Part shown: positions 11,364 through 22,816 of the stretch, piece by piece | Layout of the letters: each line of letters opens with the position of its first letter | Numbering within the stretch: the first letter of the stretch is position 1 | NCBI GenBank assembly: GCA_947245515.1 | Contig: CAMXQV010000009.1 | Coordinates: 1 to 46,222 of the forward strand | From: an uncultured Clostridium sp. | GTDB lineage: Bacteria > Bacillota > Clostridia > TANB77 > CAG-508 | DNA length: 46,222 nt | Reading direction: 5' to 3' | Notes under the pieces: model-generated | Databases searched by the model: none | Seen by the model: the letters and a program-made list of their open reading frames with translations, nothing else | What the model was told of the DNA's origin: nothing | Program-made: the position numbers and the translations under genes

Positions 11364-12044
11364 ATGTTAATTACCTTTGTCAGAGCAATCATTTTATATA
11401 TAATTGTTTTAATAGTTATGAGATTAATGGGAAAAAGAGAAATAGGACAATTACAACCTTTTGAATTAGCTATATCAATTATGATAGCAGATTTAGCATC
11501 AATACCAATGACAGAAATAGGAATACCAATATTTAATGGTATTATTCCAATTTTAGGACTTTTAGTTATGCATTTAATAATATCCGTGATTAATTTAAAG
11601 AGTTTAAAAGCAAGAGAAATAATATGTGGCAAACCATCTATATTAATTTATAGAGGAAGAATTAATGAAAAAGCTTTAATAAAGGAAAGGTTTACAATTA
11701 ATGAATTAGAAGAAAGATTAAGAGGAAATAATGTAGTAAATTTAGGTGATGTAGAATATGCAATATTAGAAACAAGTGGGCAAGTTACAGTAATTCAAAA
11801 GCCAGAAAAGAGAAATACTATTCCAGAAGACTTTAATATTACACCAGATTATGAAGGAATCCCATATGATCTAGTAATAGATGGAAAGATTATGAGTAAA
11901 AATTTAAAAGCAATTGGTAAAAATTATGCTTGGTTAAAAAAACAAGTTGAAAAATTTAATATAAAACCTGAGGAAGCCTTAGTAGTTACTTTAGATGGAA
12001 AAGGACAAATTTTTTGTCAAAAAAAAGAAGAAAAAGACATATAA
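11364..12044 (+). CDS. DUF421 (YetF/YcaP-like) membrane protein
   Basis: IIVLIVMRLMGKREIGQLQPFELAISIMIADLASIPM... Confidence 0.9.
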   Translation: MLITFVRAIILYIIVLIVMRLMGKREIGQLQPFELAISIMIADLASIPMTEIGIPIFNGIIPILGLLVMHLIISVINLKSLKAREIICGKPSILIYRGRINEKALIKERFTINELEERLRGNNVVNLGDVEYAILETSGQVTVIQKPEKRNTIPEDFNITPDYEGIPYDLVIDGKIMSKNLKAIGKNYAWLKKQVEKFNIKPEEALVVTLDGKGQIFCQKKEEKDI

Positions 12045-12114
12045 ATTATATTTGATAATAAGTATATGAGATTATTAATAAGATTTTTGACATTAGAAAG
12101 GAAAGGTTAGTAAA

Positions 12115-12510
12115 ATGGGTAAAGAAACAATAATATGTATAGTTATTGTTGTTTTAATTGTAGTTAGCAATATTTTAACACAAAATTATACTGTAGATTC
12201 TGTAGAAGAATTATCAAATAGTTTATCAGAACTTAAAAGTAAGTTAGAAGAACAAGAAGAAAGTATTGATAAGGATGATATAAAAGATAAAATTCAAAAT
12301 ATAGAGGATGATTGGAAAAATAGACATGAAAAATTAGCCTATTTTATAGAACATGATGAACTTGAAAAAGTGGAAACAAACCTTACATCTTTAAAAAGTT
12401 TTATAGTAACAAACGAGTATTCAGAAGCAGTAAGTGAATTAGATAAGAGTATTTTTGTTTTAAAACATATAGAAGAAAAATACGCTTTTAATTTACAAAA
12501 TATTTTTTAA
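12115..12510 (+). CDS. DUF4363-like protein
   Basis: 131 aa, N-terminal TM and acidic helical region, directly after DUF421 gene. Confidence 0.5.
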   Translation: MGKETIICIVIVVLIVVSNILTQNYTVDSVEELSNSLSELKSKLEEQEESIDKDDIKDKIQNIEDDWKNRHEKLAYFIEHDELEKVETNLTSLKSFIVTNEYSEAVSELDKSIFVLKHIEEKYAFNLQNIF

Positions 12511-12837
12511 TCTGAAAGAAATATATAATTTTTTTGCTTTTAAGATTTATAAAAAAAGTTTTATAAAAATAGGATATAAAAAAGTAATAGTATTGAAATT
12601 ATAATACTAAAAAACCTTGAAAATTACATACGTAAATTCAAGGTCTTTTAATATTTATACAAATTGTATAAAAAGTTACAATCGCTAGCCCTTTGAGATT
12701 TTCTCCTTACAGCCATCGGGCCAGAACAAATTAAAGAAAATCTTTGATTTTATTATTTGTTTTAGACTGTTTTAATAATTACATATTTATTAATTTAAAT
12801 CAAAAGATAAAAGAATTAATCTAGTTTTTCTTTTATA

Positions 12838-15238
12838 TTATTTATCTATACTAACTTTGGCATATTTTTTTAATTTTTCATAAACAAGAGCATTTACTGT
12901 ACCAGCTGGAAAATGACCATCTTTATCTTTTTTACCAGCTGGAACCCCTGTTAGAACTTCTATACCTTCTTCAATTGATGATATAGAATAAATATGGAAG
13001 TTTTTATTTTTAACAGCTTCAATAATCTCATCAGAAAGTTGCAAGTTATCTACATTTTGAACAGGAATCATAACACCATGAGAACCATCTAAACCTCTCA
13101 TCTTACATATTTGGAAAAAGCCTTCAATTTTCTCATTTACACCACCAATTGGTTGAATCTGTCCTTTTTGATTTACAGAACCTGTAACAGCTATTGATTG
13201 ATTAATTGGGATTCCAGATAAACTAGAAAGTAATCCATACAATTCTGTACTAGAAGCACTATCTCCATCTACTCCATTATATAATTGCTCAAAACAAATA
13301 CTTGCAGTTAAACATAAAGGAATATCTTGTGCAAACATTTCTCCTAAATATCCTGAAAGTATATATACACCTTTAGAATGTGAAGGACCAGAAATTTCTA
13401 CTTCTCTTTCAATATTTACTATTCCGGTTTTTCCTGTGTAAGTATTTACAGTTATTTTAGCGGGTTTTCCAAAGGAATAATCTCCTATTGTCATAACTGT
13501 TAAACCATTTAATTGTCCAACTTCATAACCAGAAGTATTAATTAGTAAAGTATTTTCTTTTATCATTTCTAGGTATTTAGCATCATATTTTTTTACTCTT
13601 TCAATTCTTTCTAGTAGAGCTTTATCAATAAATTTAGCAGTTACTATTTTTGCTTTTGAAATTTTTGCCCAGGTTGCAGCTTCGCCTACTACTTGTATTA
13701 AATCATTAAACCTAGTGGAGATTTTGTTATGGCTACCAGCTAATTTTGAAGCATATTCTGTTAATTTAGCCATTGCAGATTTATCTAGGTGAGGTAATCC
13801 TTCGTCTTCACAAAAACCATGTACTATTTTAGCTAAGTTATTTACATTTTCTTTATTAATTTCTGCAGTTTCTTCAAATTCAACTTTTATTTTAAATAAT
13901 TTTCTAAAGTCAGAATCAATAGCTAAAAGTGTTTGATATATATTACTGTTTCCTATTAATATGACTTTTAAATCAAGTGGAATAGGTTCTGGTTTTAAAG
14001 ATATTAAAACCATAGAAGAACGTTGTTCGGTTGAATTTTCTATTCCTATTTTTTTAATTCGTAAAGCTTTTTTTAAGTTTTCATAACAAGTAGGATTTGC
14101 TAGTAAGTCTTTAGCTTGAAAAATTATATAACCACCATTAGCTTGTTGTAGTAATCCTGGTTTTAGCATGGTATGGTCTGTTTTTAGAGAACCATAATAA
14201 TTTTCATATTCAATAGTACCAAATATATTATTATAAGAATAATTAGAATCCATTATTACTGGTGCACCTTCAATATTTGAGTTGTCAATAAATAAGTTTA
14301 CTCTATAATTTAAACATGGATCAGGCTTTTTATTTATTGGATTTTGTGCCACTTGATTACCTTGGTTTTTATTATTTGATGTATCAGGTTCCAAAAATTC
14401 AGGTATGTTTTTAAGTATATCTTGTTTAACATTAGTTAAAAATTGATTAATTTTTTTATTTCTTTTATACTTTGATTTTAAGTAATTAATGTGTACATTA
14501 ACAGTTAGCAAGGCAATATTAGATTGCCATTCTGATATTTTTTTATCAGACTCTCTCTCGATTTCTTTTATCTGACCAATCACATTCATTATTTGTTCTT
14601 GTACTATAACAGATTTTTCCTCATATTCTTGTTTTATAGCTTCATCTAATTTATTGAATTCTTCTTCTTCAATTGCTTTTCCCTTGACAACTGGCATCAT
14701 ATAAATTCCATTTTGTACTGCTTTTACTTGAAAATTGTATTTTGATGCGTTTTCATTTAATTTCTCTAATAAGGCTGAACGTTTTTCTTCAAATTCTTGT
14801 TTTATTAAAGATTTTTCTTTTTCAAAGTCATCGTTGTTAAAGGTTTTTTGGATATCTTTTTTGATTTCTTTTATAAAACCATCCATTGCTTCTTTAAATT
14901 CTTTTCCTTGTCCTACTGGTAATTCAACTGCAATTGGTTCATTTGGGTTATCAAAATTGTATATATAACACCAGTCAGACGGTGTTTTCTTTTTTTGTGA
15001 TATTTTTTCTAGGTAGTTTTTTGTGTACCTTGTTTTTCCTACACCACTTGGACCTTCTAGGTATAGGTTATAGCCTTTTACATTTACTTGTAATCCAAAT
15101 TCTAGTGCTTTAATTCCTCTGTCTTGACCTATTCCAATTTGTATAGGTTCAAGTTCACCGTGTTGTTTCGAAATTGAAAATATCAGTATTACATGTCATT
15201 TTTAAAGCTTTGTAATTTAATTCATTTTTGTTTTTCAT
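12838..15238 (-). CDS. LonB-like ATP-dependent protease, one gene read through an in-frame CGG (+1) site (skipped C at 15160 minus)
   Basis: ATG at 15238: MKNKNELNYKALKMTCNTDIFNFETT-[CGG +1]-GELEPIQIGIGQDRGIKALEFG...YNLYLEGPSGVGKTRYTKNYL; C-terminal Lon protease domain (GVDGDSASSTELYGLLSSLS). Confidence 0.88.
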
Positions 15239-15436
15239 TTGTTTCCTCCAAAATTTTTCTTATTGTATCCATTTTTATATTTTTTATTATTGTATATTAC
15301 TTAAATAAAAATGTAAAGAAAATTACTACAATCGATTAAAAATTTATTGTACTCTTTGTTCAAAACGTAACAAAACTATTGCAAAAAAGCAAGAAAGAAT
15401 ATATAATAAGCATAATTATTATGCTTATACGAAAGG

Positions 15437-16015
15437 ATGTTTTATATGAATAAAACGAAACGAAAAATATTTGAAACATCAATGAAACTATTTGCAGAAA
15501 AAGGATATGAAGCAACCAGCATAGAAGAAATAACAGCAACAGTAGGAGTAGCAAAAGGAACACTATATTATCACTTTTCAAGTAAAGAAGAAATTTTCAA
15601 TTTTTTAGTAGAAGAAGGAATAAAATTATTGCAAAACAGTATAGATATAAAAACAGCAAAATATTCCAGTTACATAGGAAAAATAAAGTCAATAATCTTA
15701 ATACAAATAAAAATAGTAATAAAATATGAAAATTTAATTACAATACTATTAAGTGAATTTTGGGGAAAAGGTTCAAGAAACCAGATGTGTAAACAACAAA
15801 TTTTACAATACATAAATCAAATAGAAACAATTGTAAGAGAAGGAATAGAAAAAGGTGAAATAAAAAAAGGAAATGCAAAAGCAATTGCTTCCGAGATTTA
15901 TGGATTAATATGTTCTGCACTAGTATACAAAATAAGAAATCAAGGACAAATTAATATAATGGAATTATATAAAGAATTTGAAAACACAGTTATAGAAGGC
16001 TTAAAAATTAAATAA
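15437..16015 (+). CDS. TetR-family transcriptional regulator
   Basis: KIFETSMKLFAEKGYEATSIEEITATVGVAKGTLYYHFSSKEEIF. Confidence 0.95.
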   Translation: MFYMNKTKRKIFETSMKLFAEKGYEATSIEEITATVGVAKGTLYYHFSSKEEIFNFLVEEGIKLLQNSIDIKTAKYSSYIGKIKSIILIQIKIVIKYENLITILLSEFWGKGSRNQMCKQQILQYINQIETIVREGIEKGEIKKGNAKAIASEIYGLICSALVYKIRNQGQINIMELYKEFENTVIEGLKIK

Positions 16016-16031
16016 AAAAGGGGTAAAAGAT

Positions 16032-17753
16032 ATGAGAGAGCCAATACATAAATTTATGAAATTTAGAGATATAAAAGAGATGTTAGTAAAATCAGGAGAA
16101 GCCTTTGGAGATAGACCAGCTTACATTTTTAAAACAGAAAAGGTAGGCCAATTTAGAGAAATAACACATAAGCAATTTAGAGAAGAAATAAATAATCTAG
16201 GAACCAAATTAATAAAAATGGGTTTAAAAAATAAAAGAATAGCTGTAATATCTGAAAATAGATATGAATGGGGTGTTGCGTATCTAGCGACAGTTGCAGG
16301 AACAGGAATTATAGTTCCATTAGACAAAGCATTACCAGACAACGAAATTGAAAATTTAGTAATACGATCTGAAGTTGAAGCAATATTTTACTCTAGCAAA
16401 TATAACGAAGTTATTAACAAAATAAAAAAAGATCAGAATACAAAAGTAAAATATTTTATATCTATGGATTTAGAGAAAGAAGAAAAGGGGATATATTCTC
16501 AAAAAGAATTAATAGAAGAAGGAAAAGAATTAATAGAAGAAGGAAATACAGAATTCTTAGAAAGTAAAATAAATAATGAAGAAATGGGAATAATGTTATT
16601 TACATCAGGGACTACAGCAAAATCAAAAGCAGTAATGTTATCACATAAAAATATATGTGCTAATTTAATGGATATAGCAGCAGTATTAAAAGTAGACGAA
16701 AACGATAGATTTTTATCTTTTTTACCTTTACATCATACCTTTGAATGCACAACAGGTTTCTTATATCCAATATCAAAAGGTAGTTGTATTGCATTTTGTG
16801 AGGGAATTCGTCATATTGCGGACAATATAAAAGAATATCAAATATCAGTAATGGTATCTGTTCCAATCTTATTTGAAACAATGTACAAAAAAGTTTTAAA
16901 AGGAATAGAAAAAAAAGGAAAACTAGAAACAGTAAAAAAAGGAATAAAAATCAGCAACTTTTTACTAAAATTTGGAATAGACATAAGAAAAAAACTATTT
17001 AAAGAAATTCACGAAAATCTAGGTGGAAAAGTTAGATTATTTGTAGCAGGAGGAGCAGCACTAGATCCAGAAGCAGAAAAAGGTTTTAATGAATTAGGTT
17101 TTAAATTATGTCAGGGTTATGGATTAACAGAAACATCTCCAGTAATAGCAACAGAAGACGACAAATACAAAAAACTAGGTTCAATAGGAAAAGCACTTCC
17201 AAGTATAGATGTAAAAATAGTAGATCAAAATGAAGAAGGAATAGGAGAATTAGTTGCAAAAGGTCCATCAAGAATGATTGGATACTATAATAATGAAGAA
17301 GCAACAAAAGAAACTATAGATGAAGAGGGATGGCTACATACAGGAGATTTAGCCAGAATAGATAAAGATGGTTATATTTTCATTTCTGGAAGAAAAAAAT
17401 TTGTTATAGTACTAAAAAATGGTAAAAATATTTATCCAGAAGAATTAGAAAACTTAATAAATAAAATAGATGGGATATCAGAAAGCTTTGTATATGGAAA
17501 ACCAGAAGATGATGGAGACTATAAAATTTGTGCTAAAATTGTATATGATAAGGAATTAGCAAAAGAAATCTATGGAACTACTAAGGAAACTGATCTAAAA
17601 GAAATTATATGGAAAGAAGTTAAAAGGGTTAATAAAACAATGCCAGCCTATAAATATGTTAGGGAACTAACACTTACAGACAAAGAGTTAATTAAAACAA
17701 CAACACAAAAAATAAAAAGATTTGAAGAAATTAAAACTGTAGTTAAAAATTAG
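16032..17753 (+). CDS. AMP-dependent synthetase/ligase (long-chain acyl-CoA synthetase-like)
   Basis: MLFTSGTTAKSKAVMLSHKNI, GYGLTETSPV, GWLHTGDLARID motifs. Confidence 0.95.
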   Translation: MREPIHKFMKFRDIKEMLVKSGEAFGDRPAYIFKTEKVGQFREITHKQFREEINNLGTKLIKMGLKNKRIAVISENRYEWGVAYLATVAGTGIIVPLDKALPDNEIENLVIRSEVEAIFYSSKYNEVINKIKKDQNTKVKYFISMDLEKEEKGIYSQKELIEEGKELIEEGNTEFLESKINNEEMGIMLFTSGTTAKSKAVMLSHKNICANLMDIAAVLKVDENDRFLSFLPLHHTFECTTGFLYPISKGSCIAFCEGIRHIADNIKEYQISVMVSVPILFETMYKKVLKGIEKKGKLETVKKGIKISNFLLKFGIDIRKKLFKEIHENLGGKVRLFVAGGAALDPEAEKGFNELGFKLCQGYGLTETSPVIATEDDKYKKLGSIGKALPSIDVKIVDQNEEGIGELVAKGPSRMIGYYNNEEATKETIDEEGWLHTGDLARIDKDGYIFISGRKKFVIVLKNGKNIYPEELENLINKIDGISESFVYGKPEDDGDYKICAKIVYDKELAKEIYGTTKETDLKEIIWKEVKRVNKTMPAYKYVRELTLTDKELIKTTTQKIKRFEEIKTVVKN

Positions 17754-17992
17754 TAATTTTAGTAATTTAAATTTAGAATAATTCTGTAATAAATATAAAA
17801 TAATAAAAGATATAATAAATTTGTAGAAAAATTATTATATCTTTTTATAAATATAAGAAAGAGTAAATTTTAATAAGCTGTAATATAAATGTAACATTTA
17901 TGTAACAAAAACTTAACAAAAATTTATAAATCAACTATTGTAGTTTTTTGTAACTTAATGTATAATTATAGTTGTAATAGTAAAAAGCAAAT

Positions 17993-18865
17993 ATGCGTAA
18001 GATAAAGGAGGTACATTACATGTCTAAATCTGGCATAGTAAATGTGAGAATGGTTATCACAGAAGAAAAAATGTTATGTAATATAGATAAAGTTAAAAAG
18101 GCAATTAATCCAAATAGCAAGAAACAAATAGTTCAATTAGAAGAAGACACATATTTTAAAGATTTAGTAGAATCAATAAAAACCTATTTAATAGAATACC
18201 CAAAAAAGAAGAACTTTCCATCAAGTATATATAAAGCAGCCTATGATTTAGTGGAATTTGCAACAAATCAATTTGAAGAAAACACAAAAAATATAGAAGG
18301 ATTAATTAGGCAAAGAGAACTAAATATTGCACTAGCAGAAGAATTAAGGCAAGTACTAAAAATAGTAGAAAATAAAGATAAAGAATGGAAAAATAAAGTA
18401 AAAGAAATTGAAAATAAATTCCCACAAGATATTATAGAAACATTAGTAATAGTAGGTAAATCAAAAGATAATTCTACTCAAGAATATCAAGATGCTGTAA
18501 AACTATTAAATGCAAGAATAAGCAATTTAGAATCTAATTTGCATATTGAAATAGATATGGAAAGAATAGAAGACAAATCAAAAGCCTTAAGTTATATAGG
18601 AATAGAAATAGCAGATGCCTTAAAGACTATCCCTACACCAGTTGAAACACAAGAAGAAACTATTGAGGAAATAACAAATATAGAAGAACCAAAACAAATA
18701 ATAGAAGAACAAAATTATGAACAAAATACTACTTTTGAAGTTAAACCAAGTTTATGGCAAAGAATTAAAAATAGTAAATTAATAAGAACTATTAGATATA
18801 TAACAAAAATAAGAATAGTAGTAGATTATTCAGCACTACCAGAGGGAAAAGAAGAAAAACAATAA
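17993..18865 (+). CDS. Hypothetical protein
   Basis: 290-aa ORF; likely start at ATG 18020 after AAAGGAGG. Confidence 0.5.
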   Translation: MRKIKEVHYMSKSGIVNVRMVITEEKMLCNIDKVKKAINPNSKKQIVQLEEDTYFKDLVESIKTYLIEYPKKKNFPSSIYKAAYDLVEFATNQFEENTKNIEGLIRQRELNIALAEELRQVLKIVENKDKEWKNKVKEIENKFPQDIIETLVIVGKSKDNSTQEYQDAVKLLNARISNLESNLHIEIDMERIEDKSKALSYIGIEIADALKTIPTPVETQEETIEEITNIEEPKQIIEEQNYEQNTTFEVKPSLWQRIKNSKLIRTIRYITKIRIVVDYSALPEGKEEKQ

Positions 18866-19008
18866 AAACCAATATTTATATTGGTTTTTATTGTTTTTAA
18901 CATCTATAGGGATTGTCTTATAGTATTTGCAAAAATACACAAAATATAGTATAATAAAAATAAGATTATAATTTAAATCCCCCCTGTAGGGAGGAAAAAA
19001 GGAGAAAA

Positions 19009-19098
19009 ATGGAAAAAGCAGAACAAAATCTTTTAGAACAATTTTATAGATTGCTCTATTGGAGAAAGTACCTTTATAATAATTTTATATTATAAAGG
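19009..19098 (+). CDS. Candidate small protein (29 aa)
   Basis: AAAGGAGAAAAATG then MEKAEQNLLEQFYRLLYWRKYLYNNFILL*; 3' end lies in a perfect 13-bp inverted repeat (19069-19081/19088-19100). Confidence 0.35.
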
Positions 19099-19218
19099 TA
19101 TACTTAAAATATATGGGGACTGGTTATTCCAGTCCTTTAAGCCTTATTAAAGACTTTACAAAAAGAAAAAAATAGTATAAACTACATAAAGTAAAAAGAA
19201 GAACAAAGGTGATAATAA

Positions 19219-22200
19219 ATGTATTTAAAAAGACTAGAATTACAAGGTTTCAAATCTTTTGCAGATAAAACGATATTAGAATTTATGCCAGGAATAACAA
19301 GTGTAATAGGACCAAATGGATCAGGAAAAAGCAATATATCAGATAGTATTAGATGGGTATTAGGAGAGCAAAGCATGAAATCCTTAAGAGGAGCAAAATC
19401 TTTAGATATTATATTTGCTGGAACGCAAAATAGAAAATCTTTAGGCTTTGCAGAAGCATCACTAGTATTTAATAATGAAGATGGGACACTACCAATAGAA
19501 TACACAGAAGTAACAGTAACAAGGAAAATATATAGAAGTGGAGAAACAGGCTATTTCATAAATAAAGTGCCATGTAGATTAAAAGATGTATTAGAATTAT
19601 TTATGGATACAGGAATAGGAAAAGATGGATATTCCATTATTGGACAAGGAAAAATAGATGAAATATTAAGCAATAAATCAGAAGATAGACGAAATATTTT
19701 TGAAGAAGCAGCTGGTATTGTAAAATATAGAACAAGAAAGCAGGAATCTGAAAAAAAATTAGAACACGCAAAATTAAATTTACTTAGAATAAATGATATA
19801 TTATCAGAAATAGAAGTAAACATAGAACCTTTAAAACAGCAAGCAGAAAAAGCAAAGAAATATTTAAATCTAAAAGAAGAACTAAAAAATATTGAGATTG
19901 GATTATTCTTATATAATATAGAAAAATACAAAATCAATTTAGAAGAAATAATAAAAGATGAAGAAATCTATAATAGTCAAACCAAAGAAGAGGAAGAAAA
20001 ACTGGAAAGAATAAAACAACTTAAAGAAGAACTAAAAATCCAAATTGATGAAATAATAAATCAGATTGAAGAAAGGTCAAATATAGGTTTTGAAAGCCAA
20101 AAAGAAATAGAAAAGTTAAATTCAGACATAAGTGTAGCGAATACGAGAATTTCAAATAATAAAGAAAACACTATAAGATTTGAAAAAGAAATAGAAGAAT
20201 TAGATAAAAAGATAGCAGAACTAAAAGAAGAAATAAATCAAAAGCTACAAAAAAAAGAAAATTTAAAGCAAAATAGAGAAAAATTTGCAAAAGAGCTAAA
20301 GGAAAAACAAAAAGAATTAACAAAATTAACAGAAAAATTATCAGCAAAAGAACTCGAAATCGAAAAAAATAAGCAAAAAGTAGAAGAAAATACAGATAAA
20401 AAATATGAACTACAAGCAGAAAACAATACACAAAACATTAATTTTGACAACTATGAAAAGAGACAAAGGCAAATAAAAAGCGAATTAACAAGCTATATAT
20501 CAGAACTAGATAGTACGAGACTTTCAAGAGAGGAAATATCAAAGGAATTTTATGAAATAGAAAGTAAAAAAAATAAAGTAGTAAAACTTCTAGAAGATAT
20601 GAATAAACAAAGAGAAGAAGCAGATATAAAAATTAAGGATTATGATAGAGAAATAAATCAATTCTTAAATGAAGCAAGAATAAAAGAGTCAAGATTAAAA
20701 TTTTTAATTGAAACAGAAAAAGAAAAAGAAGGATATATAAAAAGCGTAAAGGAATTATTAAAAGCTTGTGAAGAAATCAAAGAACTAGGAAAAGGTATGC
20801 ATGGAGTATTAGCAAATATTATAGATGTACCACAGGAATATCAAACAGCTATAGAAATGTGTTTAGGTGCAAGCCTTCAAAATATTGTAACAGATACAGA
20901 ACAAGACGCAAAAAAACTAGTCGAACATTTAAGAAAAAATAATTTAGGAAGAGCATCCTTTTTACCAATATCTTCTGTAAAAGGGAAAAAAATAGATAAA
21001 GTAAAAATTAAGGAAAAAGGTTATATAGGAATTGCATCAGATTTAATAACCTTTGATAAAAAATATGAACAAGTTATTCTAAATTTATTGGGAAGAACAG
21101 TAATTGTTGATAATATGGAAACAGCAATCACAGTTGCAAAACAAAATGGTTATAGCTTTAGAATAATAACTTTAGAAGGAGATGTAATAAATCCATCAGG
21201 TGCAATTACAGGTGGATCAGTTGCTAAAAAGACTGTAAACCTATTAGGTAGGGGAAAAGAAATAGAAAAATTGCAAATAGAGTTAAATAATTTAAAAATT
21301 AAAATAGAAAAATTACAAAAGGAAAAGCAAAATTATAAAGCTTCCATAGAAACTATCTTGGAAGAAGCGACTAGTTTAGAGAAAGAATTACAAGAAATAG
21401 ATATAACCTATGCAACAGAGAAGCAAAAAGTTATTTCAATTGAAGAAAATATAAATAAAATAGAAAACAGAATTAATAAATTAAAAGAAGAACAACAAAG
21501 TATAGAAAGTCAAAAAGAAGAAACAAAAAATAAAAAACAAGAAATTAATAAACAATTAGAAAATATCACAGAAGAAACTGAAAAACTATCTAAGATTATA
21601 CAAGAATATGCAGAATTAAATAAAGATAATCAAAAATATATTGATGACTTAAATTTCGATATAACAAATTTAAAAATATCAGTATCATCCTTTGATGAAA
21701 GTGAAATCTCTATAGAAGAAATGCAAGAGAGAATTACTCAAGATATAGAAACAACAAACAAAAGTATAGAAAATAAGAGATCACAAATTAAAGAAATGGA
21801 AAGTGATAATTTAAAATTAGAACAGTCAATTTTTGAAATTAAAGAAAAAATAAATAACTTTAAAGAACAAGTAAAAAATAGTGCTTCAGAAATTGAAGAA
21901 TTAAAACAAACAAGAATAGAAAAAAATAAAAAATTAGAAACTCAAGAAGAAGAAATTTCCTCTAAATTTAAGACAATAGAAGAATTAAAAGAACAAATAG
22001 TAAAAATTGACGTGAAGAAAACAAAACTTGAAGAAGATATTCAATTAATAATTGAAAAAATGTGGGAAGAATATGAATTAACACCTAATAATGTTGTAGC
22101 TTATAAAAAGCCAGAAAATGTAGCTCAGACACAGAAAGATGTAAATCAATTGCGCACTAAAATAAGAGAATTAGGAAGTGTAAATGTAGATTCAATAGAA

Positions 22201-22767
22201 GAATATAAAATAATGAAAGAAAGATATGACTTCATGAGTGAACAAAGGTTAGATCTAGAAAATACAAGAAGTAAATTAAGGAAAATAATTGCAGATATGA
22301 CTGAAACAATGAAAGAACAATTTAAAAAGCAATTTGAAAAGATAAATTATAATTTTTCACAGGTTTTTAAAGAATTATTTGGTGGAGGTAAGGCTTCTTT
22401 AAAATTAGAAGATGATACTAACATATTAGATTGTGGTATTGAAATAACAGTACAACCACCTGGAAAAAAGCTACAAAATATGATGCTATTGTCAGGAGGA
22501 GAAAAAGCCTTTACAGCAATTGCCTTACTATTTGCTATTTTAAAAATAAATCCAGCTCCCTTTTGTGTGCTTGATGAAATTGAAGCTGCTTTAGATGATG
22601 TTAATGTATATCGCTTTGCAGAATACTTGAAGAAGTTTTCTGCTGATACACAATTTTTAGTAATAACACATAGAAAAGGTACTATGGAGGTAGCAGATAC
22701 AGTTTATGGTGTGACAATGGAGGAAAATGGTATTTCTAAACTATTATCAATGAAATTAAAAAAATGA
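19219..22767 (+). CDS. smc: Chromosome segregation protein SMC
   Basis: MYLKRLELQGFKSFADKTILEFMPGITSVIGPNGSGKSNISDSIRWVLGEQS, coiled coils, hinge, C-terminal LSGGEKAFTAIALLFAI. Confidence 0.98.
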   Translation: MYLKRLELQGFKSFADKTILEFMPGITSVIGPNGSGKSNISDSIRWVLGEQSMKSLRGAKSLDIIFAGTQNRKSLGFAEASLVFNNEDGTLPIEYTEVTVTRKIYRSGETGYFINKVPCRLKDVLELFMDTGIGKDGYSIIGQGKIDEILSNKSEDRRNIFEEAAGIVKYRTRKQESEKKLEHAKLNLLRINDILSEIEVNIEPLKQQAEKAKKYLNLKEELKNIEIGLFLYNIEKYKINLEEIIKDEEIYNSQTKEEEEKLERIKQLKEELKIQIDEIINQIEERSNIGFESQKEIEKLNSDISVANTRISNNKENTIRFEKEIEELDKKIAELKEEINQKLQKKENLKQNREKFAKELKEKQKELTKLTEKLSAKELEIEKNKQKVEENTDKKYELQAENNTQNINFDNYEKRQRQIKSELTSYISELDSTRLSREEISKEFYEIESKKNKVVKLLEDMNKQREEADIKIKDYDREINQFLNEARIKESRLKFLIETEKEKEGYIKSVKELLKACEEIKELGKGMHGVLANIIDVPQEYQTAIEMCLGASLQNIVTDTEQDAKKLVEHLRKNNLGRASFLPISSVKGKKIDKVKIKEKGYIGIASDLITFDKKYEQVILNLLGRTVIVDNMETAITVAKQNGYSFRIITLEGDVINPSGAITGGSVAKKTVNLLGRGKEIEKLQIELNNLKIKIEKLQKEKQNYKASIETILEEATSLEKELQEIDITYATEKQKVISIEENINKIENRINKLKEEQQSIESQKEETKNKKQEINKQLENITEETEKLSKIIQEYAELNKDNQKYIDDLNFDITNLKISVSSFDESEISIEEMQERITQDIETTNKSIENKRSQIKEMESDNLKLEQSIFEIKEKINNFKEQVKNSASEIEELKQTRIEKNKKLETQEEEISSKFKTIEELKEQIVKIDVKKTKLEEDIQLIIEKMWEEYELTPNNVVAYKKPENVAQTQKDVNQLRTKIRELGSVNVDSIEEYKIMKERYDFMSEQRLDLENTRSKLRKIIADMTETMKEQFKKQFEKINYNFSQVFKELFGGGKASLKLEDDTNILDCGIEITVQPPGKKLQNMMLLSGGEKAFTAIALLFAILKINPAPFCVLDEIEAALDDVNVYRFAEYLKKFSADTQFLVITHRKGTMEVADTVYGVTMEENGISKLLSMKLKK

Positions 22768-22816
22768 GACAAAGGGACAGTTTTAAGAGAAGACCTTTTA
22801 AGACTGTCTTTTAGTT

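Noticed and set aside
17991-18004. ATATGCGTAAGATA shared with 46160-46173
   Set aside because: A 14-mer match in a 46-kb AT-rich window can arise by chance; no extended similarity.
20171-20450. Antisense ORFs inside smc and similar opposite-strand ORFs in the track
   Set aside because: Low-complexity Leu/Phe-rich shadows of Lys/Glu-rich coding sequence without RBS or family features.
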